A stretch of DNA of 64,000 bases from CAVQFD01 sp963724695 (GTDB lineage Bacteria > Acidobacteriota > Vicinamibacteria > Vicinamibacterales > CAVVIG01). Location: positions 992,001-1,056,000 of the forward strand of contig CAVRVW010000003.1 of the NCBI GenBank assembly GCA_963724695.1, given 5' to 3'. The position numbers were made by a program, and so were the translations under genes. Below are positions 40,627-49,274 of the stretch, in pieces; the stretch's first letter is position 1; every line of letters starts with the position of its first letter. A model generated the notes under the pieces. It ran no database searches and was not told the DNA's origin. It saw only the letters and a list, made by a program, of their open reading frames with translations.

Positions 40627-43116
40627 ATGACGGCAATCACCCGCGAACGCTGGCACGCGGTCGACCCGTACCTCGACCGAGCGCTGGATCTCCCGCCGTC
40701 TGAACGCGGCGCATTGATCGCAAGCGTTCGTGCGATCGATCCGGCCCTCGCAGACGAGCTGCGGGGGCTTCTCGCCGATCACGACGAAATCAGCCGCGAC
40801 GGTTTCCTCGATAACGCGATCGCCGTCCAGCCGGAGGTGTCGCTCGCCGGCCACCGCATCGGTGCTTACACACTTCAATCGCCGATCGGCCGCGGAGGGA
40901 TGGGAACCGTCTGGCTCGCGGAACGAAGCGATGGCCGGTTTGTCGGGAACGTGGCTATAAAGCTCTTGAACCTCGGACTGGTCGGCCGTGACGCGGAAGC
41001 CCGCTTCAAGCGCGAGGGGAGCATCCTTGCGCGCCTCAGGCACTCGCACATCGCGCACCTGATCGACGCCGGCGTCTCGACGATGAACCAGCCGTACCTG
41101 GTGCTGGAGCACGTCGACGGCGAGCACATCGACGAGTACTGCGACCATCACGCCCTCGGCCTCGAAGCGCGGATCCGGCTGTTTCTCGACGTCCTCGACG
41201 CCGTCTGCCACGCCCACGCGAACCTGATCGTGCACCGCGACATCAAGCCGTCGAACGTGCTCGTGAGGGTCGACGGCGAGGTGAAGCTGCTCGACTTCGG
41301 CATCGCGAAACTGATCGACGCCAGCGCCGATTCGGTGATCCCCGCGACGGCCGAGGGCGGCGGTGCCCTCACGCCCGAATACGCCGCGCCCGAGCAGATG
41401 ATCGGCGGCCTGATTACCACGGCGACCGATGTGTACGCCCTGGGCGTCCTGCTGTACGTGCTGCTCGGCGGGCCACGGCCGACCGCTGCGCGCGGCGCAT
41501 CCGCTGGCGACTTGATCAAGTCGATCGTCGAGACTGAGTTGCCGCGCCTCTCGGACGTTGCACCGAATGGCAAAGCCCTCCGCGGCGATCTCGACAACAT
41601 CGTCGCCAAGGCGGTGAAGAAAGCGGCGGCCGAGCGCTACTCGTCGGTCTCGGGGTTCGCCGGCGATCTGCGCCGGTATCTGCGCCACGAACCGGTGAGC
41701 GCCAGGCCCGATACGCTGATGTATCGAACGGCGAAATTCGTGCGGCGTCATGCCAGAGGCCTGGCAGGCGCTGCCGGCGTTGCGCTGGTCATGGCGTCGC
41801 TCGTCGCGTTCTACACGACACGACTGGGATCCGAACGCGATCGGGCGCGGCTCGAGGCGGAGAAGTCGGCCAAGGTCAGCGAGCTCTTGACGAGCCTCTT
41901 GATCGGCGCCGATCCCTACGCGACGCACGACCGCGAGCCAACCGTCCGCAATATCCTCGACGCGGGCGCCGACCGCGTGGAAAAGGAGCTGCGGGATCAG
42001 CCGGCGCTGAAGGCCGAAATCCTGACCGTGATTGGTCGCGTCTACGAGCGTCTCGGGCTCTTCGACAAGGCCGCGCCGCTGCTCGAACAGGCGGTCACCA
42101 TCGGACGTGCTCGCAGCGAGGAGACCGCGCAACTCGCGCAAAGCCTGAATGACCTGGGCGTCCTTCGACGGGAACGCGGTGATCTCCCGGCCGGGACATC
42201 GCTGCTGGAAGAATCGCTGGCGATGCGGCGAAAACTTCTTGGACGTGAAAACAAGGATGTCGCCGTCACTCTCGTCGAGCTCGGCCGCGCCTACGAGGAC
42301 CGCGGCATCTACGATCGCGCCGAGGCTCTCTTTCGCGAGGCACTAGACATCCGCGAAACGATCTTCGGCGACGCGCACAGAGAAACATCAACGAGCAAGA
42401 GCGCGCTGGCCCTGCTGCTCAGAGACCGCGGCGATCTCGCAGCCGCCGAGCCCCTCTTCCGGCAGTCGCTCGAGACGAGCCGGAAAGTCCTCTCGGAGGA
42501 TCATCCGAACGTCAGTTCGGGCCTCAACAATCTCGGGCTCGTGCTGCTGGACAAAGGCGACTATGCCGGCGCGGAACCGTTGTTCCGGGAGTCACTCGCG
42601 ATCAAGCGGAAGCGGCTCGGCGACAACCATCCCAGCCTCGGCCCGACGCTCAACAACCTGGCGGGGTCGCTTCGTGGACAAGGCAAGCTGCCAGAGGCGC
42701 GCGCCCTTTTCGAGGAAGCGTTGGCCGTCACGCGCCGGAGCCTCGGCGACAGTCACCAGAGCATCGCTGGATTCGAGGTCAGTCTCGCCCGCGTGCAGAT
42801 CGCGCAGGGCGAGCCGGCGGCGGCGGAGAAACTGCTTCGCGATGCGCTGAAAAGGCAGGAGCAGACATTGGTCCAGGACAAGGCCGATTGGCGTCTTGCC
42901 GTGACCCGGAGCATGCTCGGCGCATCGCTCATGGAGCAGGGCCAGTACCGCGCGGCCGAACCGCTGCTAGTCGCCGCGAGCCAGGTCCTCAAGGACGTCC
43001 CCGGCAAACAGGGCCGCGAAGCCGCGGCGACCCGGGACCGTCTCGCTACCTTATATAAGGTGCTCGGGCAGCCGAGCGGCGGCCCCGCCTTCCAATCCAG
43101 AACAGCAGCACGATAA
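40627..43116 (+). CDS. Transmembrane Ser/Thr protein kinase with TPR sensor domain
   Basis: This 829-residue protein begins with a short helical segment. The Hanks-type kinase follows: IGRGGMGTVW at 87-96, VAIKLL with K112, IVHRDIKPSN at 201-210, LLDFGIAKL at 221-229. The APE-equivalent is APEQM. A membrane helix follows the kinase at about 378-397. The outside part consists of about nine TPR units with an AEPLFRESLAIKRKRLGDNH-type repeat, including SLNDLGVLRRERGDLPAG and GLNNLGLVLLDKGDYAGA. Kinases with this layout are encoded beside ECF sigma factors in Acidobacteria. Its last 71 bases overlap the end of the convergent DUF4126 gene. The frame is clean. Confidence 0.93.
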   Translation: MTAITRERWHAVDPYLDRALDLPPSERGALIASVRAIDPALADELRGLLADHDEISRDGFLDNAIAVQPEVSLAGHRIGAYTLQSPIGRGGMGTVWLAERSDGRFVGNVAIKLLNLGLVGRDAEARFKREGSILARLRHSHIAHLIDAGVSTMNQPYLVLEHVDGEHIDEYCDHHALGLEARIRLFLDVLDAVCHAHANLIVHRDIKPSNVLVRVDGEVKLLDFGIAKLIDASADSVIPATAEGGGALTPEYAAPEQMIGGLITTATDVYALGVLLYVLLGGPRPTAARGASAGDLIKSIVETELPRLSDVAPNGKALRGDLDNIVAKAVKKAAAERYSSVSGFAGDLRRYLRHEPVSARPDTLMYRTAKFVRRHARGLAGAAGVALVMASLVAFYTTRLGSERDRARLEAEKSAKVSELLTSLLIGADPYATHDREPTVRNILDAGADRVEKELRDQPALKAEILTVIGRVYERLGLFDKAAPLLEQAVTIGRARSEETAQLAQSLNDLGVLRRERGDLPAGTSLLEESLAMRRKLLGRENKDVAVTLVELGRAYEDRGIYDRAEALFREALDIRETIFGDAHRETSTSKSALALLLRDRGDLAAAEPLFRQSLETSRKVLSEDHPNVSSGLNNLGLVLLDKGDYAGAEPLFRESLAIKRKRLGDNHPSLGPTLNNLAGSLRGQGKLPEARALFEEALAVTRRSLGDSHQSIAGFEVSLARVQIAQGEPAAAEKLLRDALKRQEQTLVQDKADWRLAVTRSMLGASLMEQGQYRAAEPLLVAASQVLKDVPGKQGREAAATRDRLATLYKVLGQPSGGPAFQSRTAAR

Positions 43117-43642
43117 GCCCCAGCAGACAGATCACGGGGAGCACGATGGCGGCGATTGCGACGCCGAGCGCTCCTGCCGTTTCACCAGTCGACACGGCCG
43201 GATTGGCCAGGCCGCCGGTGAACAGTCCGGACTTGACCCGCACGAGCGCACTCATCACCTTCGTCAAGCCGGCCATGCCACCCCCTGCGACGATCGCGAC
43301 AGGCCACTTGATCTGGGGGGGAATCTCCGCCATCACCGCCGCGCTCGCCACGACGCCAGCAGCCATCGCAACCGGACCCGCCAGCACGTCGAGCAGGTGA
43401 TCGACGATGGGAATGTAGTAAGCGGCGACTTCGATGATGCTCGCACTGCCGAGCGCCAGGAGTGCGCCCGTCGTCGACAGCCATTGAAAGCCATCGGACA
43501 GGGGAAGATTGCCCCAGCGGGCGGCCAGGCCGGCGACGAGCAGCGGAAGGAACACGCGAAAGCCTGTGGCCGCCGCCAGTCCGATGCCGATGGCGACGGC
43601 CATCAGGGACTGCAGCGAAAACACCGCCGTTGCGCTGTCCAC
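43046..43642 (-). CDS. DUF4126 integral membrane protein
   Basis: This is a protein of about 198 residues with four or five membrane helices: AVAIGIGLAAATGFRVFLPL, WLSTTGALLALGSASIIEVA, AGPVAMAAGVVASAAVMA, and AIAAIVLPVICLLGLIVLLF. Conserved family features are AATGFRVFLPLLVAG, YYIPIVDHLLD and IVAGGGMAGLTK. DUF4126 proteins are widespread and of unknown function. The start is a GTG at 43642 or ATG at 43603; both are in frame. Its 3' end overlaps the kinase gene by 71 bp in the opposite direction; the stop is TAG at 43046. Confidence 0.8.
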   Translation of the reverse strand: MDSATAVFSLQSLMAVAIGIGLAAATGFRVFLPLLVAGLAARWGNLPLSDGFQWLSTTGALLALGSASIIEVAAYYIPIVDHLLDVLAGPVAMAAGVVASAAVMAEIPPQIKWPVAIVAGGGMAGLTKVMSALVRVKSGLFTGGLANPAVSTGETAGALGVAIAAIVLPVICLLGLIVLLFWIGRRGRRSAARAPYIR

Positions 43643-43669
43643 GCCTTGAGTGTAGTTTGGATCGGACCA

Positions 43670-46600
43670 GTGAAGATTCCACGAACACTCGGGCGCTACG
43701 AAGTGGTCGGCCTGATCGGTCACGGTGGCATGGGCTCGCTTTTTCGAGCGCGCGATCCCCGCATCGGCCGGTTCGTGGCGATCAAGCTTCTTCGGCCGGA
43801 GTTCGACAGTCCGGAAATTCGGGACCGCTTCTCCAGGGAAGCCCGTGCCGCTGGAAGCTTGAGCCACCCGAACATCGTCACGATCTACGACGTCGGCGAA
43901 GACAACGGATTGCCGTTCATCGCGATGGAGTTCGTGCGAGGCGAGACATTTGACGACCTCGCCGGCCTTCGTCCTCCGCTGCCCGTCCTGCGAAAAATCC
44001 AGCTGATTGAGGAAGTCTGCCTCGGCCTCGCCCATGCCCACGAACAGGGCATCGTTCATAGAGATATCAAGCCGGCGAATCTCATCGTCGGCGCGGAAGG
44101 CATCGTCAAGATTCTGGATTTCGGCATCGCCAAGCTGAGTTCTTCGGGACTCACGGTTCAAGGCACCATCCTGGGGACCTTGAACTACATGTCTCCCGAG
44201 CAATTCACCGGCGCTCCGGTCGACGCTCGCGCGGACATTTTCGCCGTCGGAGCGGTGTTCTACGAGCTCCTGTCGCATCAACAGGCGTTCCCGGGGAATT
44301 CGTTCGCCGAAGTCCTCGACCTGATCGTGCATGGTTCGGCGAAACGCATCACCGATTACTGTCCCGACATCGACCCACGCCTCGTCCAGGTGATCGAGCG
44401 AGCGCTCGAGAAGGATCCACACGATCGATTTCAGGATGTCGCGTCGATGCAGGGCGAGCTCGCGTACATCAGACTGAACCCGTCGCCGGCGGCTCAAGGG
44501 CGTGCCGGATCTCGACCGATCGTCATCGGGGACTCGGACTCCATCCCGGCTCCACCATCCCGGTCGGCCACGCGCCGGAAAACACCTCGGCCGAGCGACG
44601 ATGAAATGACGAAACTTCGCGCCCGCCAGATCGAAGCACACCTCAGCGCCGCGGAGAACGCCTCCAACGCCGGCGAGTACAACGCCGCCATCGAATTCTG
44701 CCGGCAGGTCCTGCTGCTCGACGACGCAGACGAACGTGCGTTGTCGCTGCTCGACCAGATACACGCAGCCATTGACGACGCGCAGCCGGGTGCGGAGAAG
44801 CAGCAGGAGCTCGACGACGCCGCGATGGCTCCAACGATTCGCGACCGAAGTCCCATTGTTCGCGACCTCGAAGAAAAACGCGCCCTTCGAGAACGGGTGG
44901 ACGGCACCCTCCGCAGTTTCGACGAACGGATCGCGCAGAAAGATCTCGCCGCCGCAGGCAGTTTCCTGGAGGAAGCGGCCGCACTTGCGTCGGGAGATTC
45001 GCGAGTCCGGGCCGCACGAAGCCGGTTCGATCAGGCAACCGCTGCCGCCGAAGCCGAAAAGGCCCGTGATCGGAACGCGACGCAGAAGCTGTCGGAGGCG
45101 CAGACGCATTTCGATAACGGTAATCTCGTCGACGCGGCCGCGGTCTTGAGGGTCGTACTTGATTTGGTGCCGGGTCACTCAGGAGCGCTGGAACTTGCTG
45201 AGCGAGTGCGCAAGGCCACCGAGGAACGTGCTGCGGCCGAAGCGGCCGAGCGTCTGCGGAAGCAAGTCGCGGATCTCCTGCAGAGCGCCTCTCAGAAACT
45301 GGCTTCGGCAGGCGATCAGGCGAACGAACTGGCTGTTGCGCTGCGTGAAGTCACCGAGGCGTTGGCGCTCGATTCATCGAACGCGGATGGCCTCCAGCTG
45401 AAGACAGCGATCGAAACGTCAATCGCTGCGCAACGGGAAGCCGCACGCCTGAAAACGACCGTCGGTAACGCACGCAGCCGCTTTGCGATTGGCAAGCACC
45501 AGGCGGCGTTGCGGCTGCTGGAGGAGTATGAGCCTGCCGGCAAACCAGAAATTGCCGCAGTGCTCGACGAGCTGCGCGCGGCGCTCCGCGAAATCGAGGA
45601 ACAGCGCCGTCTGGAACGTGAGCGCATCGAACGGGAGCAGACCGTATCGGCGCTGGCAGGAGTCGCGCGCGCGGCACTTCGGAAACGTCAATTCGACGAG
45701 GCACTCGAGCATCTTGCGAAAGCGGCCGCAGTCGACCCGGCCGCGCCGGAAATAAAAGCCCTGACAGAGGAAGCAATGGCGCAGCGCGCCACTGCCCAGC
45801 GTGAAGCGGAAGCGGAACAACTGCTGGGGGATGTCGAGCGACGTCTGGCAGCGGGCGATCTGACCGGCGCGGACGACGTGCTGAGAATCGCGTCGCGGCT
45901 ATCACCTTCCGACGCACGTGTTCCGGCTCTCAAGCAGCGCATCGAGGCAGCGGCCGCGGCCGTTCGGGAAGCCGAAGCGCGGACGCGCGAAGTGGAGGAA
46001 ACGAGCGCCGCCGCCGAGCAGAAGCTGCAAGCAGGCGACGTCGAAGGCGCACAAGAGCTGCTGAAGCGCGCGGCGGCTCTCGACCCGCAGCACGAACGAG
46101 TCGCGCGGCTCGCACCGCTCGTCGAGACCGCACGGAAGGAAAAAGAGAGCGCTGAAGCCGCCGACCGCTTGAGACGGAACGTCGAGGAACTTCTCGCATC
46201 CGCCTCTCAGACGCTCGACACCATTGCTCAGCGGCCGAACGACATAGTCCTGGCAATCCAGAAGATCAGTCGCGCACTGGAACTGTCGCCCGGTCACGCG
46301 GAAGCGCAGTCGTTGAAGATCAGGGCTGACGAGATTTTTGCGGCGCAGCGACAGGAGGCATTCATTCGCGCGGCGATCGGGAATGCTCGCAGCCGCTTTG
46401 CCATCGGAAAGCATCAGGCCGCGTTCCAGCTGCTCGAGAGTCTCGATCCGGCTTCCAATCCCGCAGTCGCGGCAACTCTGGCCGAACTGCGTGACGCTCT
46501 GCGGCAAATCGAAGAGCGCAAGGCTGCCGAAGCCCCGTCAGAAACTCCGACGGACCGCCTCCCGGCGCCGATCGATTCCGGGGCATTCGAAACGATCGTT

Positions 46601-46783
46601 GCCGTCGCGAAGAAGCCGGGGCCGAACCCCGACGCTACGACAATGCACGGGTTCAACCCTGCGTTGGTCGATGCCGAGCCGCCTCGGGAGCGAAGTCGAC
46701 AGGAGCTGTTTGTAATAGCGGCGTTGGTACTGCTTGGGGTGATCGCCCTCATCGTTGTGCTCAGATGGCTCGGTGTCTACTAG
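43670..46783 (+). CDS. Ser/Thr protein kinase with long helical repeat region and C-terminal membrane helix
   Basis: This 1037-residue protein starts at a GTG 27 bp from the divergent DUF4126 start. The kinase domain comes first: GHGGMGSLF at 17-25, VAIKLL with K39, IVHRDIKPAN at 128-137, ILDFGIAKL at 148-156, activation segment ending GTLNYMSPEQ. Residues about 310-1010 are TPR-like and coiled helical repeats with many Glu/Ala/Arg residues. A single C-terminal membrane helix (LFVIAALVLLGVIALIVVL) anchors it, so both kinase and repeats lie in the cytoplasm. The repeat region contains an internal duplication (see repeat entries). It probably scaffolds partners for phosphorylation. The frame is clean. 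Confidence 0.9.
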   Translation: MKIPRTLGRYEVVGLIGHGGMGSLFRARDPRIGRFVAIKLLRPEFDSPEIRDRFSREARAAGSLSHPNIVTIYDVGEDNGLPFIAMEFVRGETFDDLAGLRPPLPVLRKIQLIEEVCLGLAHAHEQGIVHRDIKPANLIVGAEGIVKILDFGIAKLSSSGLTVQGTILGTLNYMSPEQFTGAPVDARADIFAVGAVFYELLSHQQAFPGNSFAEVLDLIVHGSAKRITDYCPDIDPRLVQVIERALEKDPHDRFQDVASMQGELAYIRLNPSPAAQGRAGSRPIVIGDSDSIPAPPSRSATRRKTPRPSDDEMTKLRARQIEAHLSAAENASNAGEYNAAIEFCRQVLLLDDADERALSLLDQIHAAIDDAQPGAEKQQELDDAAMAPTIRDRSPIVRDLEEKRALRERVDGTLRSFDERIAQKDLAAAGSFLEEAAALASGDSRVRAARSRFDQATAAAEAEKARDRNATQKLSEAQTHFDNGNLVDAAAVLRVVLDLVPGHSGALELAERVRKATEERAAAEAAERLRKQVADLLQSASQKLASAGDQANELAVALREVTEALALDSSNADGLQLKTAIETSIAAQREAARLKTTVGNARSRFAIGKHQAALRLLEEYEPAGKPEIAAVLDELRAALREIEEQRRLERERIEREQTVSALAGVARAALRKRQFDEALEHLAKAAAVDPAAPEIKALTEEAMAQRATAQREAEAEQLLGDVERRLAAGDLTGADDVLRIASRLSPSDARVPALKQRIEAAAAAVREAEARTREVEETSAAAEQKLQAGDVEGAQELLKRAAALDPQHERVARLAPLVETARKEKESAEAADRLRRNVEELLASASQTLDTIAQRPNDIVLAIQKISRALELSPGHAEAQSLKIRADEIFAAQRQEAFIRAAIGNARSRFAIGKHQAAFQLLESLDPASNPAVAATLAELRDALRQIEERKAAEAPSETPTDRLPAPIDSGAFETIVAVAKKPGPNPDATTMHGFNPALVDAEPPRERSRQELFVIAALVLLGVIALIVVLRWLGVY
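45272..45607 (+). repeat. Internal protein-level duplication, copy 1
   Basis: About 112 residues, from DLLQSASQKLASAG through NARSRFAIGKHQAALRLLEE to ALREIEEQ, within the kinase at 43670-46783. The copy at 46187-46521 shares the stretch ARSRFAIGKHQAA exactly. Confidence 0.8.
46187..46521 (+). repeat. Internal protein-level duplication, copy 2
   Basis: It runs from ELLASASQTLDTIA through NARSRFAIGKHQAAFQLLES to ALRQIEER. It lies 580 bp after copy 1, with two shorter TPR-like units between them. Confidence 0.8.
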
Positions 46784-47309
46784 CGTCAAGAAGTCTGTGA
46801 GCATGCTGTCCGCGAATGCCCTACAGTCGATTCTCGACGAGCTGTCGCTCGCCATCCTCGTGTTTCGGGGACAACGCCTGATCTATTCCAATCCGCGTGC
46901 GACACGACTCATTCACAGATTGCGAACGAAGTATCAGATTGAGCTCCTGGTGATGCTCGTCGATCACCTTGCCCAATCCGGCGAACGACCCCAAACGGCT
47001 GCAACCTTGACGCTCACTGGCGACGACAACGAGCCGTTCGTCGTCCATCTGATGGCGTTGCCAGGTCGATTGCGTGACGTTGCCGTCAGCATCCGCGAGA
47101 TCGGCAGCGACATGTCGGTGTTCAAGAACCGCTACCGGTTGTCCAGGCGAGAGATACAGGTCATTGAGCTCGTCCTGAGGGGCTACACCAACGGTCACAT
47201 CGCCAACACGCTGGGGATAACGCCGGCGACGACCAAGAAGCACCTGTCCCGCGTTTTCGCGAAAGTCGGAGTGGACTCAAGAGCTCAACTAGCGAGTAAA
47301 TTGGCCTGA
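46755..47309 (+). CDS. LuxR-family transcriptional regulator with PAS-like N-terminus
   Basis: This protein of up to 184 residues has a C-terminal GerE/LuxR helix-turn-helix: LSRREIQVIELVLRGYTNGH, IANTLGITPATTKKHLSRVF. The N-terminal 110 residues resemble a PAS-type sensor (AILVFRGQRLIYSNPRATRL). There is no receiver domain. The start may be the ATG at 46755, which overlaps the upstream kinase gene by 29 bp, or the ATG at 46803; neither has a strong ribosome-binding site. Its place between a kinase and a PP2C phosphatase suggests that it is a regulated output of the island. Confidence 0.85.
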   Translation: MCSDGSVSTSVKKSVSMLSANALQSILDELSLAILVFRGQRLIYSNPRATRLIHRLRTKYQIELLVMLVDHLAQSGERPQTAATLTLTGDDNEPFVVHLMALPGRLRDVAVSIREIGSDMSVFKNRYRLSRREIQVIELVLRGYTNGHIANTLGITPATTKKHLSRVFAKVGVDSRAQLASKLA

Positions 47310-47396
47310 AATCGTCAAAACAGCTCAGACGCCTTACTACTAAAGTAGCAATTTCCCCCGAGGCCACCATGATAGACTCCGGGCCAACGGTGGCAT

Positions 47397-48146
47397 TTGG
47401 TGAAGGCGTTCGGCTTGAGCGAGACGGGGCCCTTTCGGCGCACAAACGAAGACTGCTTCGTCAGCGCCCAGGATCTCCGGCTCTTCGTAGTAGCCGATGG
47501 AATGGGTGCTCACTCGGCCGGGGAAACCGCCTCCAGGGTCGCCGTCGAGTCGATTGAGAACTTCATCCGGCGGTCTCACGAGACATCCGACTTCTCCTGG
47601 CCGTTCGGCGTCGATCCCACCCTGTCGTACGAAGCGAACCGGCTGAAAACCGCCGTCTCCGTCGCGAATAGACGGATTAACCGCCTTGCCGAGAATCACG
47701 ACGACTATCTCGGCATGGGCTCGACGATCGTGTGTGCACTCCTGTCTGACGGGCAATTGATCGCAGCGCACGTCGGCGACAGCCGCCTGTACGTCTCGGC
47801 GGGCAATGCGCTCGTGCAGCTCACCCAGGACGATTCGTGGGCCGCGACGGTCGTTGGAAAGGACGCCAGCGCGGGATCGCACGTAACCCGCCATGTGCTG
47901 ACTAACGTCCTCGGTGCGCGCCCGGACACACAGGTCCACCTGCTCGAGCGTCAGATGTTCGATGACGAAACCCTGCTGTTGTGCAGCGACGGGCTCCACG
48001 GCTCGGTGGCGCACGACACGCTACGGGAAGTCATGGCGTCGAAGCAGGAGCTGCCAGATCTCGTGCAGACGCTCGTTCGCGCCGCCCTCGACCAAGGCAG
48101 CCGCGACAACATCACGGCGCTCGTAGTCCGGTGTTCCGAAGGCTGA
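47397..48146 (+). CDS. PP2C-type Ser/Thr protein phosphatase
   Basis: This is a cytoplasmic phosphatase of about 249 residues with a complete PPM metal site: RTNEDCF with D19, VVADGMGAHSAGE with D34, AHVGDSRLY, LLLCSDGLHG and the terminal GSRDNITALVV. These bind two Mn/Mg ions. It is the counterpart of the surrounding kinases, like Stp/PrpC or the PppA of type VI systems. The start is TTG at 47397 or GTG at 47400; no ATG is available. The next kinase starts one base after its stop, so the two are certainly co-transcribed. Confidence 0.93.
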   Translation: MVKAFGLSETGPFRRTNEDCFVSAQDLRLFVVADGMGAHSAGETASRVAVESIENFIRRSHETSDFSWPFGVDPTLSYEANRLKTAVSVANRRINRLAENHDDYLGMGSTIVCALLSDGQLIAAHVGDSRLYVSAGNALVQLTQDDSWAATVVGKDASAGSHVTRHVLTNVLGARPDTQVHLLERQMFDDETLLLCSDGLHGSVAHDTLREVMASKQELPDLVQTLVRAALDQGSRDNITALVVRCSEG

Positions 48147-48147
48147 A

Positions 48148-49272
48148 ATGGCAATGACCTCGGAAGACCGGCCGCGGCGCCTTACGACCGAACGGATCGG
48201 CCGCTATCAACTGATCGAGCGGATCGGCCGCGGCGCGATGGGCTCTGTCTATCGCGCCCACGACGATGCGATGGGCCGGGACGTTGCACTCAAGGTCCTG
48301 ATGGCGGATCTCGAAGACGACCCGGAGGTCCGCACCCGGTTCCATCGCGAGGCCGAGGCCGCCGCAAGCCTCTCGCACCCCAACATCATCACGATCTTCG
48401 ATGTGGGAGAGGACGGCGATCGTTTTTACATCGTGATGGAGCTGCTGTCGGGCGCCACGCTGAAGGATTTCCTCAACCAGCCCGATAGCGCGCGGCTCGA
48501 ATTCAAGCTCGATCTGATGATTCAAGCGTGCGCAGGATTGAGAGCCGCGCACAACGCGTCTATCTACCATCGAGACATCAAGCCCGGAAATCTGTTCGTC
48601 CGATCAGACGGCCTCCTGAAGATTCTCGATTTCGGTGTAGCACGCATAGCGAGCTCGAGCATGACCGCCACAGGGTTCGTGGTCGGCACTCCCGACTACA
48701 TGTCGCCCGAGCAGGCGCGCGGCGACGAAGTGGACGCCCGCTCGGATATTTTTTCGCTGGGCGGCGTGTTCTATTTCATGCTCACTGGTAGAAAGCCCTT
48801 CGCCGCCACCCAGCTGCCGGTCTTGTTCCGTCAGATTCAGAGCGATCAGCCGACCCCGATCGCGCCGGATGTGCCGGCCGATCTCACCGCTCTCATCACG
48901 AAGGCGCTCTCGAAGAAGCCGGAAGCACGGTACCAGAACTGCCAGGAGCTCATGCTCGATCTGATGAAGTTGCGGAGCGCCTACCCGCTTGGGCAGCGCG
49001 TCTCGATGGCTCGTCTCGCGGAGGATCGGTCGCAAAACACACGTGGAGGCACCGGCGACGCCGGCGGAATCGCACCGGAGGACGGCCCGCGCACGGATGA
49101 CACGGTCGATGCGCTGCCAGTTGCAGCGTTCAACTCGGACGATACCGTGACACTGCGTCCACCCACGTGGGTGGGCCGCGCACGCGATCTCGTTGATGCC
49201 GCGATCACAGGAACCCTGGGCCGGCTCAGGTCACCGATCCGCCCGCGTCAAACCGGGATACGAAAGAGGTAG
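48148..49272 (+). CDS. Soluble Ser/Thr protein kinase
   Basis: This 374-residue protein has a kinase domain over residues 18-285: IGRGAMGSVY at 26-35, VALKVL with K49, IYHRDIKPGN at 139-148, ILDFGVARI at 159-167, activation segment ending GTPDYMSPEQ. The remaining ~90 residues are low in hydrophobics and contain several Thr-rich acidic patches (RTDDTVDAL; NSDDTVTL). These are plausible autophosphorylation or FHA-docking sites. No membrane helix is present. The next gene, with an FHA domain, starts 3 bp later. The frame is clean. Confidence 0.92.
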   Translation: MAMTSEDRPRRLTTERIGRYQLIERIGRGAMGSVYRAHDDAMGRDVALKVLMADLEDDPEVRTRFHREAEAAASLSHPNIITIFDVGEDGDRFYIVMELLSGATLKDFLNQPDSARLEFKLDLMIQACAGLRAAHNASIYHRDIKPGNLFVRSDGLLKILDFGVARIASSSMTATGFVVGTPDYMSPEQARGDEVDARSDIFSLGGVFYFMLTGRKPFAATQLPVLFRQIQSDQPTPIAPDVPADLTALITKALSKKPEARYQNCQELMLDLMKLRSAYPLGQRVSMARLAEDRSQNTRGGTGDAGGIAPEDGPRTDDTVDALPVAAFNSDDTVTLRPPTWVGRARDLVDAAITGTLGRLRSPIRPRQTGIRKR

Positions 49273-49274
49273 TT

